From: Tahibacter amnicola | Lineage (GTDB): Bacteria; Pseudomonadota; Gammaproteobacteria; Xanthomonadales; Rhodanobacteraceae | Assembly: GCF_025398735.1 (NCBI RefSeq) | Contig: NZ_CP104694.1 | Location: 3,745,001-3,809,000, forward strand | DNA length: 64,000 nucleotides | Reading direction: 5' to 3' | Part shown: positions 7,946 to 17,218 of the stretch, one piece after another | Position numbering within the stretch: position 1 is the first letter of the stretch | How the letters are laid out: each line of letters begins with the position of its first letter | Position numbers and translations under genes: made by a program | Notes under the pieces: model-generated | What the model was told of the DNA's origin: nothing | Databases searched by the model: none | Seen by the model: only the letters and a program-made list of their open reading frames with translations

Positions 7946-9516
7946 CAGGTGTGGCCTGAGCGAGAGATGGCGCGAACCAAGCGCACCGTCAACGCGAGTG
8001 CAAACCCGTAGGCTACAAGCGCGGTGACCGGGACATCGCCCCAGACACGCGGTCCGGCGCTATGCAGCATCAGCAGGGAACCGGCGATGTACAGCCCCAA
8101 GGTGACCAGCGCCAGCGCCAGACGATTGCCGGTGCGTGCCACGGTGGCTTCGAGCTCTTCCAACCCACGGTGGTGGATCGATACGCCGGGTCGACCGCTT
8201 TCGCGCTGGGCATCATGCAGCCACCGCGCGACCAAGGCGGGTACATCGCGTGCGGCACGCAAAGCCCGCTTCGGCGACAAGGTTGGCAGCGCGGCCGCGG
8301 CGCTGTCTTCGAGCGTGTCGCGGCGCACGGTGATCTCGCCGACCAGGTCAAACGCTGGGTCGAGCTGCCGGGTCGTGTTCTCGATCAGGAACAGGGCGCG
8401 CATCAGCACCAGAAGATCGCGCGGCAGCGAGAAATGTTCACCGCCACCCAGGCGTGCGACTCGGTAAAGCACATCGGCAATCGACCAGTCCTTCAGCGGC
8501 AGGCCGGCCAGTTCACTAAAGATGCGGTCGATCGCGACGACGAATTCGCGCCGGTCACCCAATCCGTCGAGCATACGCAGCTCAATGGCGGAGTCCAGCG
8601 CCGACTCGGCATCACGCTGCGAAAGCGCTACCAGAAATGCAGCGAGCGCGCGGCGACTATGGCCGTCGAGAAATCCAACCAAACCGAAATCGTGCAGGCA
8701 CAGCCGGCCATCGGACATCACGAACAAATTGCCCGGGTGCGGATCGCCGTGGAAGAAGCCGACGACGAACAGCTGATGCAAGTACACATCGAGCAGCGCG
8801 CTCGCCAACTGATGGCCTTCGGGTGTACCGAATGCATGGGCGATGGGTTGTCCGCGGCTGAATTCCTGGACCAGTACCTCTTCGTGCACGTACGGTTCAA
8901 TCACCCGCGGCATCATGATTCCAGGCACATTCCGGCACGCTTCGCCCAGCCGGCGCGCATTGCGCGCTTCGATCCGCAGATCGATCTCCTGGCGCAGCTG
9001 TTGACAGAGTTCGTCCACCAACGCCAACGGACGCACGCGCGCGATAGCCGGCAGTAGTGCGGCGACGCGCACCAATCGGCGCAACCAGCGCAGATCGTGC
9101 TCGACCAGCGCGCGGATGCCGGGACGACGCACCTTGACAATCACCTCTTCGCCAGTCGGCAGCCTGGCGCCGTGAACCTGCGCCACCGATGCCGCGGCGA
9201 GCGGCGTGTCGTTGAACTGTGCGAAGAGCGAATCGATCGGTTGCCCGTAGGCTGCAACGATCATTGAGCGCGCCTGCGCTACCGGGAACGGTGGTACGTG
9301 CTCCTGCAAGGACTCCAGCGCATCGCGGTACGGCAGGGGCACCACGTCGCGACGCATGCCGAGGCCTTGTCCCAGCTTGACGAACGTCGTGCCGAGCCCC
9401 GCCAGCGTTTCGCGCAATGCTCTCGCGCCGACCTCGGGTGTAGTAACGCGGGTGCGCCAAAGCACTACCCCCAGTCGGGCCAGCCGATATCCGATTTGAA
9501 TCGCGCGCGCGGCCAT
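7945..9516 (-). CDS. ABC1/UbiB-family atypical kinase
   Basis: The 523-residue protein belongs to the ABC1/UbiB/AarF family: the KLGQ motif is visible in FVKLGQGLGMRRD, followed by the Ala-rich nucleotide loop AAASVAQVHGA, VKVRRPG with the lysine, and HGDPHPGNLFV with the metal-binding aspartate. Two C-terminal hydrophobic segments (about 465-515) look like the usual membrane hairpin. Relatives support ubiquinone synthesis or lipid transport; this is an accessory copy, so its lipid target is unknown. The start at 9516 is preferred to a longer frame to 9615 that would overlap the ABC permease gene. A 7-base gap separates it from that gene. Confidence 0.85.
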   Translation of the reverse strand: MAARAIQIGYRLARLGVVLWRTRVTTPEVGARALRETLAGLGTTFVKLGQGLGMRRDVVPLPYRDALESLQEHVPPFPVAQARSMIVAAYGQPIDSLFAQFNDTPLAAASVAQVHGARLPTGEEVIVKVRRPGIRALVEHDLRWLRRLVRVAALLPAIARVRPLALVDELCQQLRQEIDLRIEARNARRLGEACRNVPGIMMPRVIEPYVHEEVLVQEFSRGQPIAHAFGTPEGHQLASALLDVYLHQLFVVGFFHGDPHPGNLFVMSDGRLCLHDFGLVGFLDGHSRRALAAFLVALSQRDAESALDSAIELRMLDGLGDRREFVVAIDRIFSELAGLPLKDWSIADVLYRVARLGGGEHFSLPRDLLVLMRALFLIENTTRQLDPAFDLVGEITVRRDTLEDSAAAALPTLSPKRALRAARDVPALVARWLHDAQRESGRPGVSIHHRGLEELEATVARTGNRLALALVTLGLYIAGSLLMLHSAGPRVWGDVPVTALVAYGFALALTVRLVRAISRSGHT

Positions 9517-9523
9517 GGCGGTA

Positions 9524-10633
9524 CTAGACCATCCGACGGCGAAATATCGCCGCCGCCATGGCGAAGAGCGAGCTACCGACGGCCAGCAGCGCCATGGCTT
9601 GCGGCCACAGCTCATGCCAGCCGGTGCCCTTGAGAAAGATGCCTTGCATGATCTCCATGTAGTAGCGCAGTGGACTCAGGAGAGAAAGCCGCTGCAGGAG
9701 CGGCGGCATCGATTCGATCGGCGTCACCGTTCCAGACAAGAACATGATTGGAAACAGCCCGAAGAATGCCAGCAACAGCGCCTGCTGTGTGCTGCGGGTG
9801 ACCGAGGCTACCAGCACGCCGAACGCCACGGCACTCAACTGGAAGACCGCTGCCATCACGAGCAGCGTCGCGAGCGATCCGCGGAACGGCACCTGGAACA
9901 GCGCGACGATGATCAGCGCGGGAAACAGCGCCAACACATTGAGCGCCACGGTCGGCACCGTCTTGGCAAAGAACAGTTCCCCTGTGCGAATCGGCGTCAC
10001 CATCAGCTGCTCGATGGTTCCGCGTTCCTTCTCACGCACGATCGATGCGGCCGGCACCATGGCGCCGACCATCATGCCGGCGAGTGCGATCATCGACAGC
10101 ACCATGAAGGTCTTGGTGCTCTGGTCAGGGTTGTACCAGACGCGTGGAATCGCCATCGCGTGTGCGCTTCCCGTGGGAACTAGCAGCGGCGGCTGTTCCG
10201 CATCGAAGCGCGCCGCCAACGCGTGCGCGTAGTGCAGCGCGGACTCGGCGGTATTGGAGTACGTGCCATCCAGCAGCAATTGGAGCGCTGGGCGCATACC
10301 CGCGCGGTGGTCGCGCTCGAATCCAGGCGGGATGACCAGCACCATCCCGACCGTGTTCCGATCGAGCCATTCGCCGACTGCCGTGGGCGTATCACTTTGC
10401 CGCGTGAGATCGAATGCCTCACTCAGGTCGAACAACTCGATCAGGCGGCGGCTGGCGACCGAGCGGTCCTGGTCGACCACGCCGAACGGCAGGTGTCGCA
10501 CTTCGAACGTGAGCGCGCGCGTGCACGTCACGGCCTCGACGGTGTAGAGGAAAAGCACGATGAAGAGCACGACCGGGTCGCGCAGCAGTTGCACGACCTC
10601 CTTGCGCAGCAGTCCCAGGACGCGCCGGATCAT
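9524..10633 (-). CDS. ABC-2 transporter permease (YbhR/YhhJ-like)
   Basis: The 369-residue ABC-2 membrane subunit has one N-terminal helix, a large periplasmic domain (about 50-170) and five or six helices after about residue 180. The motif VREKERGTIEQLMVTP (about residues 200-215) is diagnostic of the family. It pairs with the related permease encoded just upstream, with the tandem ATPase and with the HlyD-like protein to form a YbhG-YbhF-YbhS-YbhR type exporter. Start 10633 overlaps the previous stop (ATGA). The substrate is unknown; in this operon a toxic organic or lipid is as likely as a metal. Confidence 0.85.
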   Translation of the reverse strand: MIRRVLGLLRKEVVQLLRDPVVLFIVLFLYTVEAVTCTRALTFEVRHLPFGVVDQDRSVASRRLIELFDLSEAFDLTRQSDTPTAVGEWLDRNTVGMVLVIPPGFERDHRAGMRPALQLLLDGTYSNTAESALHYAHALAARFDAEQPPLLVPTGSAHAMAIPRVWYNPDQSTKTFMVLSMIALAGMMVGAMVPAASIVREKERGTIEQLMVTPIRTGELFFAKTVPTVALNVLALFPALIIVALFQVPFRGSLATLLVMAAVFQLSAVAFGVLVASVTRSTQQALLLAFFGLFPIMFLSGTVTPIESMPPLLQRLSLLSPLRYYMEIMQGIFLKGTGWHELWPQAMALLAVGSSLFAMAAAIFRRRMV

Positions 10634-11727
10634 GTCGCCACCTTCTGCTTCAAGCGCCAGGCGGCGAATGCGAAAAGCACGGCTGTATAGGCTAGCAACA
10701 GTGTCAGGTTGGGCCACAGGGCGTCCCAGCCCATGCCCTTGAGCACGATGCCACGCGAGATCTCGGTGAAATAGGAAGCAGGAATGATCGCGCTGTAGAG
10801 CTGCATGCTGAATGGCATGGTGAACACCGGGAAGAGGAATCCCGAAAACAACATCGAGGGCATCAGGCTCACCAGCAGCGCGACCAACATTGCGGTGAGC
10901 TGCGTGCGGGTCACCGCGGAAACCGACAAGCCTATCGCCACAGTGGTGAGGACGTAGACGCAGGCCGCGAGCAACAGCAGCAGCGGGCTGCCGACGAAGG
11001 GCACGTCGAACCACAGCGTGCCGACCACGACCAGCAGGAGCATCTCCAGCAGCGCGAGGCCCGCATAGGGAATCAGTTTCGCAGCAACGAACTCGGCCGA
11101 AGTGACCGGTGAGGCATAGATCTGCTGGATCGAGCCCGTTTCCTTTTCACGCACGATGGCCAGTGCAGTCAGCAGTGGCGGAAACGCCATCAGGATTACC
11201 GCGAACAAGCCGGGTACTACGAAATTCGCGCTGCGAAGCTCGGGGTTGTACCAGACCCGCGATTCGATCCGCACGCCCGAGGTTCGCGGCGTCGGAAAGG
11301 CGTCGATGATGACTTCTGCATAGCCCGCCGCCAACGCTGACGTGGCCGCGTACGTGCCGTCGGCGAGCACCTGCACTGGGGCCGTTTCGCCGGCAACCAG
11401 GCGTCGCTCGAATTGCGCGGGTATCACGAGCACCACGCGCACGTCGCTGCGCTGAAGTGCCGGTTCGATCTCGCTCAAGGCGATAAAGTGTCGACGCAGC
11501 GCGAAGTACGGCGTGGCCGTGAATCGATCGACCAAGGCGCGGCTCGCGGCGGATCCGTCACCGTCGTACACGCCCAGTCGGATGCCTTTGACATCCAGGG
11601 TCACCGCGTAGCCGTACAGGAATAGCAGTACGAGCGGCATTAGAAACGCGAGCGCCAGCGTGATGTGGTCGCGAGTGAGTTCGCGCACTTCCTTGCCGAT
11701 CAGAGCTGCGACACGATCAAGCTTCAC
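10630..11727 (-). CDS. ABC-2 transporter permease (YbhS-like)
   Basis: The 365-residue subunit is built like its neighbour: an N-terminal helix, a periplasmic domain and a C-terminal helix bundle, with IVREKETGSIQQIYASP as the family motif. The start is GTG at 11725-11727, overlapping the ATPase stop (GTGA). The two permeases are about a third alike by eye and probably form a heterodimer. Confidence 0.85.
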   Translation of the reverse strand: MKLDRVAALIGKEVRELTRDHITLALAFLMPLVLLFLYGYAVTLDVKGIRLGVYDGDGSAASRALVDRFTATPYFALRRHFIALSEIEPALQRSDVRVVLVIPAQFERRLVAGETAPVQVLADGTYAATSALAAGYAEVIIDAFPTPRTSGVRIESRVWYNPELRSANFVVPGLFAVILMAFPPLLTALAIVREKETGSIQQIYASPVTSAEFVAAKLIPYAGLALLEMLLLVVVGTLWFDVPFVGSPLLLLLAACVYVLTTVAIGLSVSAVTRTQLTAMLVALLVSLMPSMLFSGFLFPVFTMPFSMQLYSAIIPASYFTEISRGIVLKGMGWDALWPNLTLLLAYTAVLFAFAAWRLKQKVAT

Positions 11728-13430
11728 GCGACCTGCTCCCGCGTAGGGACTTGCGCGATCGCTCGCACGAAGACGGTTTCGACGTCGGCGTCGGCAGCGC
11801 TGGCCGTCGCGCGCCGCAGCTCATCCAACGTGCCCGATCCGATCAGGCGACCGTGGTCCATCAGGCCAATTCGATCGCAGTAGTTGGCCTCGTCCAGATA
11901 GTGCGTCGTGACCAGGATCGCGGTGCCCGCGGCGGCCAGACGCCGGATCAGCCACCAGAATCGGTAGCGGGCCAACGGATCGATGCCCGAGGTTGGTTCA
12001 TCCAGGAACAACACCGAAGGCCGGTGCAGCACGCTGCACGCGAGCGCAAGGCGTTGGCGTTGGGCGCCCGACAGGCCCGCGACCAGGCTGTCATGCTGCG
12101 GGTCCAGCTCCATGATGGTGCAGGCCCAGGCACACGCTTGCAGCGCGGCTGTCGTCGCCAGACCGTAGGCGCTGGAAAAGAAGGCGAGATTCTCGCCGAC
12201 GCTCAGATCCGGGTAGAGCGAGAAGCGCTGCGACATGTAGCCGATGCGCTGACGCAACAACGCCGAACCCGGGCCGGCGACGACGCCGGCGACCTCGGCA
12301 CTGCCGCCGCTGATTGGTATCAAGCCGCACAGCGCTCGAATCAGGGTGGTCTTGCCGGCGCCGTTGGGACCCAGCAAAGCGAGCAGCTCCCCCGGAGCGA
12401 CCGTGAGGCTTACCGCATCAACGGCACGCAAGGCGCCGAACTGAACGCACAGTCGTTCGCTGCGGATACCGGCACGGACCGGAACCGGCGGCATGGCTTC
12501 CTCATTCGGCTGGTCGTCGGACTCTCTTCGAAGGTCCAACGCAAAGACATCTTCGAGTCGTGCCACGGCCGGATGCGCGCTCACCCCACCGACTGCCTCG
12601 ATAGGGCTGTCGACGGCGCCGGTCATGAAGCGAACCCGGTTGGCCAGGACTTGCACCGCCCGCAGCTCCGGGCGATGGCGCAGCGTCGCCGCAGTGGCAA
12701 CCGGATCGCCACCCGTGATCTCGAACACCCGACCGTCTGCGCGGGCACGCACGCGTTGGGGCGTATCGGTGGCGAGCGCTGTACCGTCGCGCAGCAACAG
12801 CAAACGGTCGCAGCGCTCGGCCTCATCCATGTACGAGGTCGCGACCACCAGGCTGGCGCCGCGGGCGCGAAATGCCTGCAACATGTCCCACAGCTGTCGG
12901 CGCGACAGCGGATCGACGCCCAATCCGGGTTCATCGAGGATCAACAAGTCGGGCTCGTGGATCAGGATCGTGCACAGCGACAATTTCTTGCGCATACCGC
13001 CGGAGAGTTTTCCTGCTGGGCGATCGAAGAATCTCTCCAGCCCGGCCATCGACAACAGAGCCGCACGGCGATCGCGGTATGTGCTCGCATCAAGTCCGCG
13101 CAGCCGTGCGGCGAGCCGGAGGTTCTCCTCTGCCGTGAGTGTGTCGTAGAGCGTGAAGCCCTGGGTCATATAGCCGATGCGCTGCGCGATCGCCTTCGAC
13201 TGGCGGCGCGATTCCAGCCCAAACACGCGACATTCGCCGGCGCTGGGATCGAGGATCGCAGCGAGCATCTGCATCAACGTGGTCTTACCCGAACCATCGG
13301 CTCCGACCACGCCGAGCATCTGGCCGCTCGCCAGGTCAAGGTCGATATCGCGCACGGCCCAATGCTGCCCAAAGCGTCGCCCCAGTCCGCGGGCTGCGAT
13401 CACGCGCGACGCTTGGGCTACAGCGCTCAT
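11724..13430 (-). CDS. ABC transporter, two fused ATPase domains (YbhF-like)
   Basis: The 568-residue cytoplasmic protein holds two complete nucleotide-binding domains. Domain 1 has Walker A GADGSGKTT (about 42-50), signature LSGGMRKKLSL and Walker B LLILDEPGLGVDP. Domain 2 has GPNGAGKTT (about 355), signature LSGAQRQRLAL and VLFLDEPTSGIDP. Tandem fusions of this sort power YbhFSR-like exporters with two ABC-2 permeases. It overlaps both neighbours by four bases, so the four exporter genes are translated as one coupled block. Confidence 0.9.
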   Translation of the reverse strand: MSAVAQASRVIAARGLGRRFGQHWAVRDIDLDLASGQMLGVVGADGSGKTTLMQMLAAILDPSAGECRVFGLESRRQSKAIAQRIGYMTQGFTLYDTLTAEENLRLAARLRGLDASTYRDRRAALLSMAGLERFFDRPAGKLSGGMRKKLSLCTILIHEPDLLILDEPGLGVDPLSRRQLWDMLQAFRARGASLVVATSYMDEAERCDRLLLLRDGTALATDTPQRVRARADGRVFEITGGDPVATAATLRHRPELRAVQVLANRVRFMTGAVDSPIEAVGGVSAHPAVARLEDVFALDLRRESDDQPNEEAMPPVPVRAGIRSERLCVQFGALRAVDAVSLTVAPGELLALLGPNGAGKTTLIRALCGLIPISGGSAEVAGVVAGPGSALLRQRIGYMSQRFSLYPDLSVGENLAFFSSAYGLATTAALQACAWACTIMELDPQHDSLVAGLSGAQRQRLALACSVLHRPSVLFLDEPTSGIDPLARYRFWWLIRRLAAAGTAILVTTHYLDEANYCDRIGLMDHGRLIGSGTLDELRRATASAADADVETVFVRAIAQVPTREQVA

Positions 13431-14389
13431 TCGCGTGGCACCGGCAGTTGGATGGGCCAGGGCGCCTTGTCATCGATCCGGATCCACGCGTCGGCCGGCA
13501 TGCCGGGCTTGAGCACACCGTCGGGGTTGTTCAAGGCCAGCTCGACGCCGTAGACCATCTGCGTTCTTTCCTGCGGCAGATGGATATCGCGCGGCGTGAA
13601 CTGTGCGTAATCGTCGACGCGCGCTACGCGCGCATCGAAGTAGCGCTCGGGATAGCTGTCGACCCGAACCTTGACCGGCTGCTCCAAGCGGATTGCGCCG
13701 AGGCGGTCCGACGGCACATAAACCTTGAGCTTGAGCTGGGTCAGATCGACGAGGATCGCCAACGACTGTCCGGGCTGGACCACCTCGCCAGTCTGGGCCG
13801 CACGCACCAGCACCGTGGCGTCCTGCGGCGCGGATACTTCGGTGCGAGCCAGCTGTGTCAGTGCGGTGCTCGAGCGTGCCTCAGCCGAAGCGATCTGCGC
13901 ATCGATGGCCTGGCGCTGCGATCGCAGCTGGCCCAGCTGGCCTTCGGCCTGGCGCGCGGCATCGCTGGCCTGATCAAGGTTGAGCTGACTCGCGACCTTG
14001 GTCTCGACCAGCTTGCGCACGCGATCGACCTGCTGCCGCGCGGTCTCGGCATGATGGCTCCAGGTCGCGATCTGCGCATCGATCGCGGCGCGCGAGTTGC
14101 GCAGCGCGTCGAGTTCGCCTTGGCTGGCGCGCACGATGTCGCGGCCAAGCTCGGGATCGATCACGACCAGCCGTTGTCCGCGCTGGACGCGGCTGCCTTC
14201 GGTGAGCGAGTGCTCCAGAACGCGCCCACCGACCTCGGCGGCAAGTCTGACCTGGGTTCCTTCGATGTGTCCGCTGCCGTACTGGAAACCCTGCGGCAGC
14301 CTCGGGGGACGCAACACGACGAACACGACGAAGGAGAGCGCGGCCACGGCGAAGACCGCGATCAGCGGCCAGATCCAGGAGCGTTTCAT
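13427..14389 (-). CDS. HlyD-family membrane fusion protein (YbhG-like)
   Basis: The 320-residue periplasmic adaptor has an N-terminal membrane anchor (residues 5-22), a biotinyl-lipoyl-like domain split around a long coiled coil (about 85-200; LEHSLTEGSRVQRGQRLVV on one side, SAPQDATVLVRAAQTGE on the other) and a beta-barrel end. It would link the ABC-2 exporter to an outer-membrane TolC-type channel, possibly the CusC-like protein of the same operon. Start 14389 is chosen because the signal begins there; a frame ten codons longer exists. A gap of 76 bases separates it from the PRPP synthetase gene. Confidence 0.85.
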   Translation of the reverse strand: MKRSWIWPLIAVFAVAALSFVVFVVLRPPRLPQGFQYGSGHIEGTQVRLAAEVGGRVLEHSLTEGSRVQRGQRLVVIDPELGRDIVRASQGELDALRNSRAAIDAQIATWSHHAETARQQVDRVRKLVETKVASQLNLDQASDAARQAEGQLGQLRSQRQAIDAQIASAEARSSTALTQLARTEVSAPQDATVLVRAAQTGEVVQPGQSLAILVDLTQLKLKVYVPSDRLGAIRLEQPVKVRVDSYPERYFDARVARVDDYAQFTPRDIHLPQERTQMVYGVELALNNPDGVLKPGMPADAWIRIDDKAPWPIQLPVPRE

Positions 14390-14465
14390 GGCGAGTCCAT
14401 GCGTTCGGAGGGCGGCCACTCTTCGACGGGACAGCCCCCAAGTGCGTGATCGATTTGGGGCTTAC

Positions 14466-15377
14466 TCATGCAACGCTCCGTTCCGCAGCTTGGCGCAACA
14501 TGGCCGTCACTGCAGGCAGCAAGACCGCGGTGATGTCGAACGCGTTGCTGGCGTGTGCAATGGTGTTGCTTGTGGCCAGTCGGCTGGCACCGGCTGCGAG
14601 CACTAGCGTGTCGGCGTTGTCCGCGAAGATGCCGTGAACGGCCACGCACACCGCCGGCGGCAGTCCCAATCGCTTGAGGTGCCCAAGCGTTTCGATGAGA
14701 GTGTGGCCGGACGCAATAATGTCGTCGATGAGCACCGGCGTTCGCCCCTGGAGCAGATCACGGTCCGGCAACGACACCTCCACATCGCGGTCGCCTCGAC
14801 GGTTCTTTTGCAGCACCGTCATCGGTGCACCGATGCGCGAAGCCACTGTCGCCACCCACTGGACACTCTCGCTGTCAGGGCCGATCAAAATCGGCCGTGA
14901 CACGTTCGTGGCGATCCAGTCGGCCGCGGCGGGCATCGCCGAGACGTGCTGCGCCGGAATCCCAAACAGCGGCTGCAGCGTCGGATTGCGGTGCAAGTGC
15001 GGATCGACGGTGACCAGCCAATCCACGACCCAGGACAGGAAAGCGGCGAAATGCGGTGCGCTGATCGCCTCCCCAGCGTGGAAGCGCTTGTCTTGGCGCA
15101 TGTAGGCCAGGTACGGCGCGACGAGCCCGATCCGGCGTGCGCCAAACTCGCGCGCGGTGCGCGCGGCAAACAGTAGCGGCAGTGCCAGGCGATCCGGCTC
15201 GATCATCGAGCAGACGAAGATCACGTCGCGGTCCTGGCAGGTGGCATCCAGCGTGACCAGCGATTCGCCATCGGGAAAGTGGCGCCAAGCCAAGGTGCGG
15301 TGCTCGCCCGACAAGCGCTCGCTCAGTGCGGTAGCGATCGACTCGGAACCGGGGAAGCCGACGATCAACGCGGTCAT
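14466..15377 (-). CDS. Ribose-phosphate pyrophosphokinase (PRPP synthetase) family
   Basis: The 303-residue protein has the family landmarks: RHFPDGES, PYLAYMRQDKRF for ATP binding and the PRPP loop VLIDDIIASGHTLIET (about 210-225). The enzyme makes PRPP from ribose 5-phosphate and ATP, feeding nucleotide synthesis and salvage. Being slightly shorter and divergent from housekeeping Prs, it is probably an accessory copy. It overlaps the phosphorylase gene by four bases, so the two are likely to be made in step: one would release phosphoribose units and the other activate them. Side-chain swaps may have altered its regulation; this cannot be judged from sequence alone. Confidence 0.85.
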   Translation of the reverse strand: MTALIVGFPGSESIATALSERLSGEHRTLAWRHFPDGESLVTLDATCQDRDVIFVCSMIEPDRLALPLLFAARTAREFGARRIGLVAPYLAYMRQDKRFHAGEAISAPHFAAFLSWVVDWLVTVDPHLHRNPTLQPLFGIPAQHVSAMPAAADWIATNVSRPILIGPDSESVQWVATVASRIGAPMTVLQKNRRGDRDVEVSLPDRDLLQGRTPVLIDDIIASGHTLIETLGHLKRLGLPPAVCVAVHGIFADNADTLVLAAGASRLATSNTIAHASNAFDITAVLLPAVTAMLRQAAERSVA

Positions 15378-16900
15378 GACGCTGCCCCTAGTTTGACGAT
15401 GTCGGAGTGCTGGGCCAGGTATTCGTTGGCGTACGCTAGTTCGCCGCTCGTCTGAGCATGCAGCGTCAGCAACGGTTCGCCGGCGCCGACGCGCTGGTCC
15501 AAGCGCACGTGGATTTCGAGACCGGCGGCGGGCGCACGCGGCGCGCCGGCAAGCTTGGCCAGCCTGGACAATCGGCGATTGTCGATGGCTGCAACGACAC
15601 CATCGCTGGGCGCGGCAAAGACAGTGCGGTGCGGGGCCGCGCTGGGCTGGCGAAATCCGCCTTGTGCTTCACAGATCGCGATGAACTTGCGCTCCGCGGC
15701 ACCACTTTCGAGCAGCGCCCGTGCGCGCTGCGACCCACTGCGACCATCGGCGCCAGGTACGAAATCCAGCACTCGGCCAGCCAACTCCAGCGCCCGTTCG
15801 CGCAGGTCTTGCGGCGCGTCTGCGGCGTTGCGCAGCACCTTGAGCACGTCCAGGGCCTCAAGCGCTGGGCCGACGCCGCGGCCGACCGGCTGACGCCCGT
15901 CCGACAGGTGGATATCGACGACCAGTCCCAGCGCCTGTGCCACCGCGCTCAGCAGGCGACCGAGCGATGCGGCGGTCTCTGCACTGCGCACCTTGGCGGT
16001 CGGTCCCACAGGCAGATCGAGCACGACGTGGGTCGCCCCGGCCGCGACCTTCTTGGACAACACGCTCGCGGTCAGTTGCGCGTCGCTGTCGAAATCCAGC
16101 GGTCGCTCGACGCGGATCAGGACATCGTCGGCGGGACTCAGGCCCACGGCGCCACCCCACACGATGCATCCGCCTTCACGTTCCACTACACGGCGCATCG
16201 CAGCCAGGCCCAGCTCCACCGGCGCCAAGGTCTCCATTGTGTCGGCGGTTCCGGCCGGCGAGGTGATGGCACGTGAGGACGTCTTCGGAATCAAATAGCC
16301 CGCGGCGGCGACAATGGCGACCACGATCGGGGTCGTGCGGTTACCCGGTAGTCCGCCGACGCAGTGTTTGTCGAGCACCGGTGTTCGCGGCCATTGCAGG
16401 CGCTCGCCGACGTTGATCATGGCGCGGGTCAGCGCGATGTTTTCTTCCAGTCCCAACCGATCACCGGCACAAGCGGTGACGAACGCGGCCAGCTCGATAT
16501 CGGCCAGCCGGCCGGCGATCGCATCGCGCAGCAGGCGCTCGTACTGGCCAACATCAAGCGTCTGGCCGTAGACCTTGGCGCGCAGATCGCTGGCCGACTC
16601 CGCCGGCGCGGGATGACTGAAGCGCAGCCAGGTACCCTCGGGTGCGTTGAGTCGCCGCCAGCCGGCTTCGGACAAGCCTGCGCTGTCCATGCTGATCCAA
16701 TCGTCGGTGACCACATTCAGCGTCGCGACGATGCGACGTCCGTTGCCCTCGACCACGATGCGCGACTGCGCCTCGAAACCTTCCGAGCGGCACACGACGC
16801 AATTTCGGTGCATGTAAACGACCGACTCCTGGTAGGTATCCACGCCCATGCGCCTGAGTCTCAGGCGCATGCCCTCGTCGCTCCTGGCGTCGGCGCTCAT
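15374..16900 (-). CDS. Long-form thymidine/AMP phosphorylase
   Basis: The 508-residue protein matches the long phosphorylase family: an N-terminal extension domain of about 90 residues, then DKHCVGGLPGNRTTPIV (phosphate and substrate binding), TSSRAITSPAGTADTME, and a C-terminal barrel-sandwich domain. This form includes archaeal-type AMP phosphorylases as well as bacterial enzymes annotated as thymidine phosphorylase, so the substrate could be a nucleoside or a nucleoside monophosphate. The start at 16900 overlaps the Cys-rich gene by one base (TGATG). An internal methionine at codon 11 lies within a perfect hairpin and is an alternative start. Confidence 0.85.
   Translation of the reverse strand: MSADARSDEGMRLRLRRMGVDTYQESVVYMHRNCVVCRSEGFEAQSRIVVEGNGRRIVATLNVVTDDWISMDSAGLSEAGWRRLNAPEGTWLRFSHPAPAESASDLRAKVYGQTLDVGQYERLLRDAIAGRLADIELAAFVTACAGDRLGLEENIALTRAMINVGERLQWPRTPVLDKHCVGGLPGNRTTPIVVAIVAAAGYLIPKTSSRAITSPAGTADTMETLAPVELGLAAMRRVVEREGGCIVWGGAVGLSPADDVLIRVERPLDFDSDAQLTASVLSKKVAAGATHVVLDLPVGPTAKVRSAETAASLGRLLSAVAQALGLVVDIHLSDGRQPVGRGVGPALEALDVLKVLRNAADAPQDLRERALELAGRVLDFVPGADGRSGSQRARALLESGAAERKFIAICEAQGGFRQPSAAPHRTVFAAPSDGVVAAIDNRRLSRLAKLAGAPRAPAAGLEIHVRLDQRVGAGEPLLTLHAQTSGELAYANEYLAQHSDIVKLGAAS
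16847..16871 (-). promoter_or_regulatory. Perfect 11-bp hairpin inside the phosphorylase 5' coding region
   Basis: CATGCGCCTGA and its exact inverse TCAGGCGCATG face each other across a 3-base loop, beginning 29 bases after the start codon. The RNA hairpin would be very stable and contains an in-frame ATG (codon 11) in its stem. It could slow early elongation or hide the internal start. Confidence 0.5.
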
Positions 16901-17157
16901 CACGGTTTGGGCGCCGTCTTGTGCGCACCACCGCAACACCCGCCGCTCGCCGAGTGCGCAACGCGGCCTGACCCCGCCACGGACGCGTCCGAGGACGGCT
17001 TGCCGGCGTTCTCGCTGCAACAGCTGTCGGTCGGCTTCGCCTTTGCGAGGGCCTCGGTGTCGGGTGTTGAGTGGCAGCAGCTCGATGCCGCGTTCGGATC
17101 GGGCACCGGCGTGACGGTGACATCGACTGTCGAAGGGTTATGACCGGACAGTTTCAT
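16900..17157 (-). CDS. Small cysteine-rich protein, putative metal binding
   Basis: The 85-residue protein has no clear signal peptide and carries three cysteine pairs: SCCHS (about 26-30), SCCSE (about 45-49) and GGCCGGAH (about 72-79), in a Ser/Pro/Ala-rich, apparently disordered chain. Paired cysteines followed by histidine suggest soft-metal binding. A good ribosome-binding site (AAGGAGT) precedes the ATG. It lies 61 bases after cusA and overlaps the phosphorylase gene by one base. I do not recognise the family. Confidence 0.6.
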   Translation of the reverse strand: MKLSGHNPSTVDVTVTPVPDPNAASSCCHSTPDTEALAKAKPTDSCCSENAGKPSSDASVAGSGRVAHSASGGCCGGAHKTAPKP

Positions 17158-17218
17158 CTTCTACTCCTTAGCTTCTGGGGGCCTTGTCGTTAATGCGAAC
17201 GGCCAAGCGTGGTTGAGC

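Noticed and set aside
11751-13553. 600-codon plus-strand open frame across the ABC ATPase gene
   Set aside because: It is the antisense shadow of a clear ATPase with Walker motifs; long antisense frames are expected in GC-rich DNA. The same applies to the frames at 17213, 22995, 26923 and 24610.
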